Shown here one piece after another: positions 60,090-64,000 of a DNA stretch of 64,000 bases. The stretch comes from Lumnitzera littorea (lineage: Eukaryota; Streptophyta; Magnoliopsida; Myrtales; Combretaceae), in the NCBI GenBank assembly GCA_024138015.1, contig JAMXBB010000008.1, positions 43,532,298 through 43,596,297 of the forward strand. Direction: 5' to 3'. The translations under genes were made by a program, and so were the position numbers. Each line of letters starts with the position of its first letter. Position 1 is the stretch's first letter. The notes beneath the pieces were generated by a model. The model ran no database searches and had not been told where the DNA came from. It saw only the letters and a list, made by a program, of their open reading frames with translations.

Positions 60090-60700
60090 AATAAAACATT
60101 GGGATCTTTACTCTAAGTTATCGTTAGAAGAAACCAAGTAGATTAGGATATCTGCTTGCCCATTCTCAGGTTTGCCTACAGTAGATCAATTGACGGCATA
60201 ATAGGCAAGACCCTATTTGAAGTAGTATATGGTTTCAACTTGGTGTTACCATATGATCAAACCTTAATACCTAAGGCTGAGCAAGGTGATCTAGAAGCTA
60301 AAGACCAAGCTAGAGCCTTATAGCAGATTTACTAGAAAGTTCGAATAACTAAATCAAGCAGTTGAGAAATCAACCTAAGGTAGCTAAGGATGGAGGATAG
60401 GGAAGCTATTACAACTAGGAGATCTTATATGGTTACACCTTAGAAAGGAAAGGTTCTTACATAAGAGAAACAACAAGCTATCATCTCAAGTTGAAGGTCC
60501 TTTCTAAGTAGTTCAAAGGATCAATGACAATTTGTTCAAGATCGAGCTTCCCAAAGGGTACGGGGTCTCTAGTACCTTTTGTATTACTAACCTAAGTTCG
60601 TTTGTACTAGAGAAAGACACACCACAAGGATACTTCGAGGATTTGATCCCAAATACTTAACAATTTGAAGGGACCGATTGGAATTAGCTAGCAAGTCCCT
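60090..60700 (+). pseudogene. E6 integrase C-terminal fragment
   Basis: The plus strand reads GKTLFEVVYGFNLVLPYDQT, AEQGDLEAKDQARAL, then VEGPF, VVQRINDNLFKIELPKGYGV. This is a second integrase end of the same lineage as E5, placed in tandem about 1.5 kb downstream. Only this last part of pol is present, so it comes from a separate truncated copy or from recombination between elements. Confidence 0.8.
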
Positions 60701-60708
60701 TTAACCAT

Positions 60709-61530
60709 TGCTGAGAAAGGGGGTTAACTAACATGTTCTATTGAATTCTCACCCATTGTCCCTCCCTAGAAGAAGTCGACCTATTATGTCACGTTAGTAT
60801 GGCCATGTTCAGAAGCCATCAAGAGTTTAGTCCCCTCTTCACACGAACAAGGTCAAAACGAGCTGTCTAAGAGGTCAGTACCAATCGTGTTGATCAATTC
60901 TGAATACTGCTCTCTACTTTAAGTCTATGCCAATGCAACTGTTGGCCTCATCTCTTTGCCTTAGAGTTTGTTATTCATCACATCTACTAATCGCTCTTTG
61001 GATGCCATGTGTTCCATAACTTGCATTCTCACTACTTAAAAATGAATGTCCCCTTTTTGAATGTTTACCAATTTACCTTATTTATATTTACTTTGTAACC
61101 TTGGTTTTACCTTTTTTAGTAATTATATATGGTAGAATGTAACCCTAACAGGGAAAGTTTTAATATCTTGTGATAAACATTGTTGTAATCAGATTATTAC
61201 ACTTGAATTATTGAAAATTTATAGTTTTCTTCTCCTCTATGAGACAAACTCCTTGTGAGAACTGAACCTTAACTCATATTAACCCTTAACTAAGATTATG
61301 TGGTGAGCAACCCTCTATCTTGGATTGGTGAGTCACATTCAACAAGGCATTGGTCATGAGTGTTAGAGCGGTATGTGATATTTACTAAGCAACTCGGATT
61401 AGTTTAACCTTCCTACTTTTAAATATGCCCTTAACCTATTATTTTTCTTTGATAGTTTCTCAAGGGATCTATCCACATTGTAGAAAGACCTCCTCTAAGG
61501 ATCTCACATTTTCTTATTGCTTGTCAATTG
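60709..61530 (+). repeat. Presumed E6 3' LTR
   Basis: Similar in layout to the region after E5: near-identical words just after the integrase end (ggaattag, tttaaccattgctgag) and a later cttaactaagattatgtggtgagc block. The boundaries are approximate. Confidence 0.35.
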
Positions 61531-62259
61531 GTTTCCTACAAAACAAGGAAATTTAGCTCGGAGGGGTGGGGGTTCAAGGTTGGAAGGGGTACTAGAGGGT
61601 ATTCTGGTATATATAACCTCTATAATTCCTAAATCAATAAGGTTGGAGAGAGAAAGGAATCTAATATAGCAAAAGTGTATAGACCATAAGATCTATCACC
61701 ATAAGGCCTAATCCCTTATGTATATGAGATTGGTTGAGCTCTTTTAGGAAGTGGATCAACATCCCAAGATCTACTTTGAATTTCATAGAGAATGTTTAGT
61801 GAGAATTGTTGACTTACCTTATTTTTAGAGCTAGTCTTTCCTATTTTTTATTTGAACTCATAGGCTAGGCTCTGCTGAGCTGGGCTTGAAGTCCTAGATC
61901 CCAAGGAGCTCGAAGGTCCATTTCAATCAAGTTAAATAAGGATCTAGTAACTCAGCATGGTCTTTGGTAAGGTTGGTGTAGCTATAAGAAGATTAGCTTA
62001 AGTTTGGTTATGGGTGGCTGAGTTGTAGGGAACTCGAACTAGACTTAGAGGTCAATTTGGGCTTCTAAGAGTTCACCCATATTTTCAAGTGGTTGGCTTA
62101 GGCTTAGAGGCCCATGTCTAAAATAACTTATCAACAGTTCTAAAAAGGCATGGGCTAATACCATCCAAGAGTATAGACTTATTAGACTATGTATTATGTC
62201 ACATAAATTTGTAACAAAGATATTAGTAGATAGATGGCAACCATTATTGGATGGATATA
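61531..62259. other. Non-coding DNA
   Basis: No gene or named repeat was recognised. Confidence 0.4.
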
Positions 62260-63184
62260 CGATGGATTGTCAACCTTTGGTCTCTTCACTTGTTGGAGGC
62301 TTACAGTCTCTCATGAGGAGGATACTCTCACGTTAGCCAGCTGAAGATGAACGCCAATATACGAAAAGATAGTAGGCGAATTCCTTGAGGTCTTAGCTTG
62401 GAAGCATTCTTCTCTACATGGACCCCTGCTTAGTCATTGACTTGCTTAGTGTCAAGGACAATGTGACTACGTATCGAGCTTAACTCCAATCTATAGACAT
62501 GACAAGTACCAAGGCCAAGGCTTCAACATGCCGAGTTTTACTTATTCAACTTATAGAATAGTAGCATCCCTCTTTTTGTCTTGGTGGTTCTGAATACCAT
62601 CCATCTACAACAACCACAACTTCATTGTAGCTTAGCTACTATGTCCCAAGAATTACCAATGTGAACTTAATGACAGGCCACCACCTGTCCTTACTTTTTT
62701 TATATTTGTATTATATTCCCTTTTTGTTATTTGTCCTCTTTTACCTTTTTCATACATTTTAGGAATCTCCTTCTTCATTATCTTTTATGTAATTTTCTTT
62801 ATTTGTATTGTTGCCCTAAAGGACTTACTATAAATAATACTTTTACTGTAGCAATAAGGCATCTTACATTCTTTTAGATATTGAATATAATTGTTCTTAT
62901 GAGATATCTTTCTTCGAGTACAATTTCTTTACACTTTTATCTAATTTTGCCAGGTAGCTTAAGATTAATGAAGAGTAGACCTTAATATTAGTTTGTGAGT
63001 CACATCAAGTGAAGTGTTAAGTTGTGTTGTGTTCATTAGTGCATCATATCCTCTGAGCAACTCCATGGAAGCTACTATGTTTATCGACCCTTCCATCCTA
63101 CTTTTCTTTGATATATTGAAGAACCCATTGGGTTACTATCACCAAAGATAAGTTTTGGTGACTATTGAGCTTTTAAGCACATTA
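62260..63184 (+). mobile_element. Solo LTR, family B (925 bp)
   Basis: It aligns with the E3 LTR from cGATGGATTGTCAACC to GCACATTA; both terminal dinucleotides have decayed (TG to CG, CA to TA). It is flanked by perfect atata duplications (62255-62259 and 63185-63189). No primer site or gag follows, so it is a solo LTR. Confidence 0.85.
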
Positions 63185-63189
63185 ATATA

Positions 63190-64000
63190 CCTCATTAATC
63201 TAGTTTCATCCAAAATGTAATTACTTTAATGAACTCATCCACTCTTTTGAAGGGAAAAAAGATTAGGAGGACGAATGAAAATTAAAATAGACTTGAAAAT
63301 GGCCTTTGATAAAATAGAAAAGGACCATTTCTTTAGTTATAAGAATCTTAAATTTCCTACATAGATGGAGTGATGTTTCTAATTCTCAAAATTGAACTCA
63401 TAAAAACTGAAATTTTGTTAATAATCACAATTGTAAATTTCCAATTTTATCATGACCAAAGATAAATAGACTTGAAACCGAATTACGGACACAAATATAA
63501 TTGAAAAAATGAATGTAAATGAGAAACATCAAAATATGATAAATGGTACCCAAATATCATGTAAACACTTATACAAGGGTCAAAACATAAGAATAGCGAG
63601 TTTTAGAACTTGAACTATGAATAAACTATAAATCATTTAAATATAAAAGTAATAAAAATAGTTCTTTAGTATATGTATGTATTCTCAATATGAACTCACT
63701 TGTGAAATTTTATCAAAAGTCTCTATTGAAATTATCTCTTACGTGTATATAATTCACATTGTGAATGGTGCATATGAGACAAGCTTACAGTTTTTAGAGT
63801 GTTTGGATTGAAAAAAAATATAAATAGAAGAATCAAAAGTGAATTAGAAGAAAAAGCAGTTAAAAGGAGTAGAGGTGAGCAATAATCAGAAGTTGGTTAG
63901 AACCTAAGGGCGATCAAAAGTTAGAAGATTAAAATTACAAAGGGTCAGTGATTAGAAGTGCGAACAAGATTTTAAACTTAACTTTGAAGGGTTGTAGCTA
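63190..64000. other. AT-rich non-coding DNA to the window end
   Basis: No gene was recognised. The words aaccta, atcagaag and ttagaag recur near 63870-63960 and resemble the degenerate repeat at 24000-24420. Confidence 0.4.

Overview
The window is nuclear DNA from a flowering plant, probably a eudicot. The evidence is one intron-rich host gene with GT-AG introns, AT-rich non-coding DNA, and about 40 kb of nested, decayed Ty3/Gypsy LTR retrotransposons. A 380-base run of N (44609-44988) marks a scaffold gap. I see no bacterial or organellar genes, CRISPR array, rRNA or credible tRNA gene.

Host gene (about 4.4-20 kb, + strand). Ten coding exons between 5040 and 19225 splice without a frame break into a 1068-residue protein (3207 nt including the stop). 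An N-terminal YSREFLL matches the canonical eIF4E-binding pattern Y-x4-L-hydrophobic. The rest is low-complexity, rich in Ser, Gln, Pro and His, with a conserved-looking C terminus. I identify it as a plant CBE1 (conserved binding of eIF4E 1, Arabidopsis At4g01290-like) homologue, a presumed cap-complex partner in translation or mRNA metabolism. Intron 3 (7.18 kb) carries an antisense LTR retrotransposon, E1 (5820-10554), with a perfect 5-bp target-site duplication (TSD), plus a tandem duplication and a probable tRNA-derived SINE.

Repeat region (about 22.5-63.2 kb). Element E2 (minus strand, 24490-35195) is gag-PR-RT-RH-IN between two family-B LTRs. Its left LTR is split by a 4.05-kb non-coding insertion rich in AGCAGC words (25245-29293). 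Two long solo LTRs of a second family (D) follow at 35762-39201 and 42787-45701; the latter has a perfect TSD. Two family-B LTRs face each other at 39557-40406 and 41365-42237 around a 373-bp foldback element. Element E3 (+ strand LTR, primer-binding site, gag) is joined tail-to-tail near 46.07 kb to element E4 (minus strand, to about 50.6 kb). E4 is itself interrupted by a solo LTR at 47062-48005. A third family-D LTR lies at 52846-56138, then a decayed pol on + (E5, 56240-59100), a second integrase end (E6, 60090-60700), and a solo family-B LTR (62260-63184) with a perfect TSD.

All retroelement reading frames are broken. In each of the four readable reverse transcriptases one aspartate of the catalytic Asp-Asp pair is asparagine. 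The window therefore reads as one conserved translation-related gene beside a heterochromatin-like repeat cluster. I found no convincing new molecular system. The most unusual items are the parallel catalytic-site losses, the inverted integrase block in E1, the foldback element, and the tail-to-tail E3/E4 junction.
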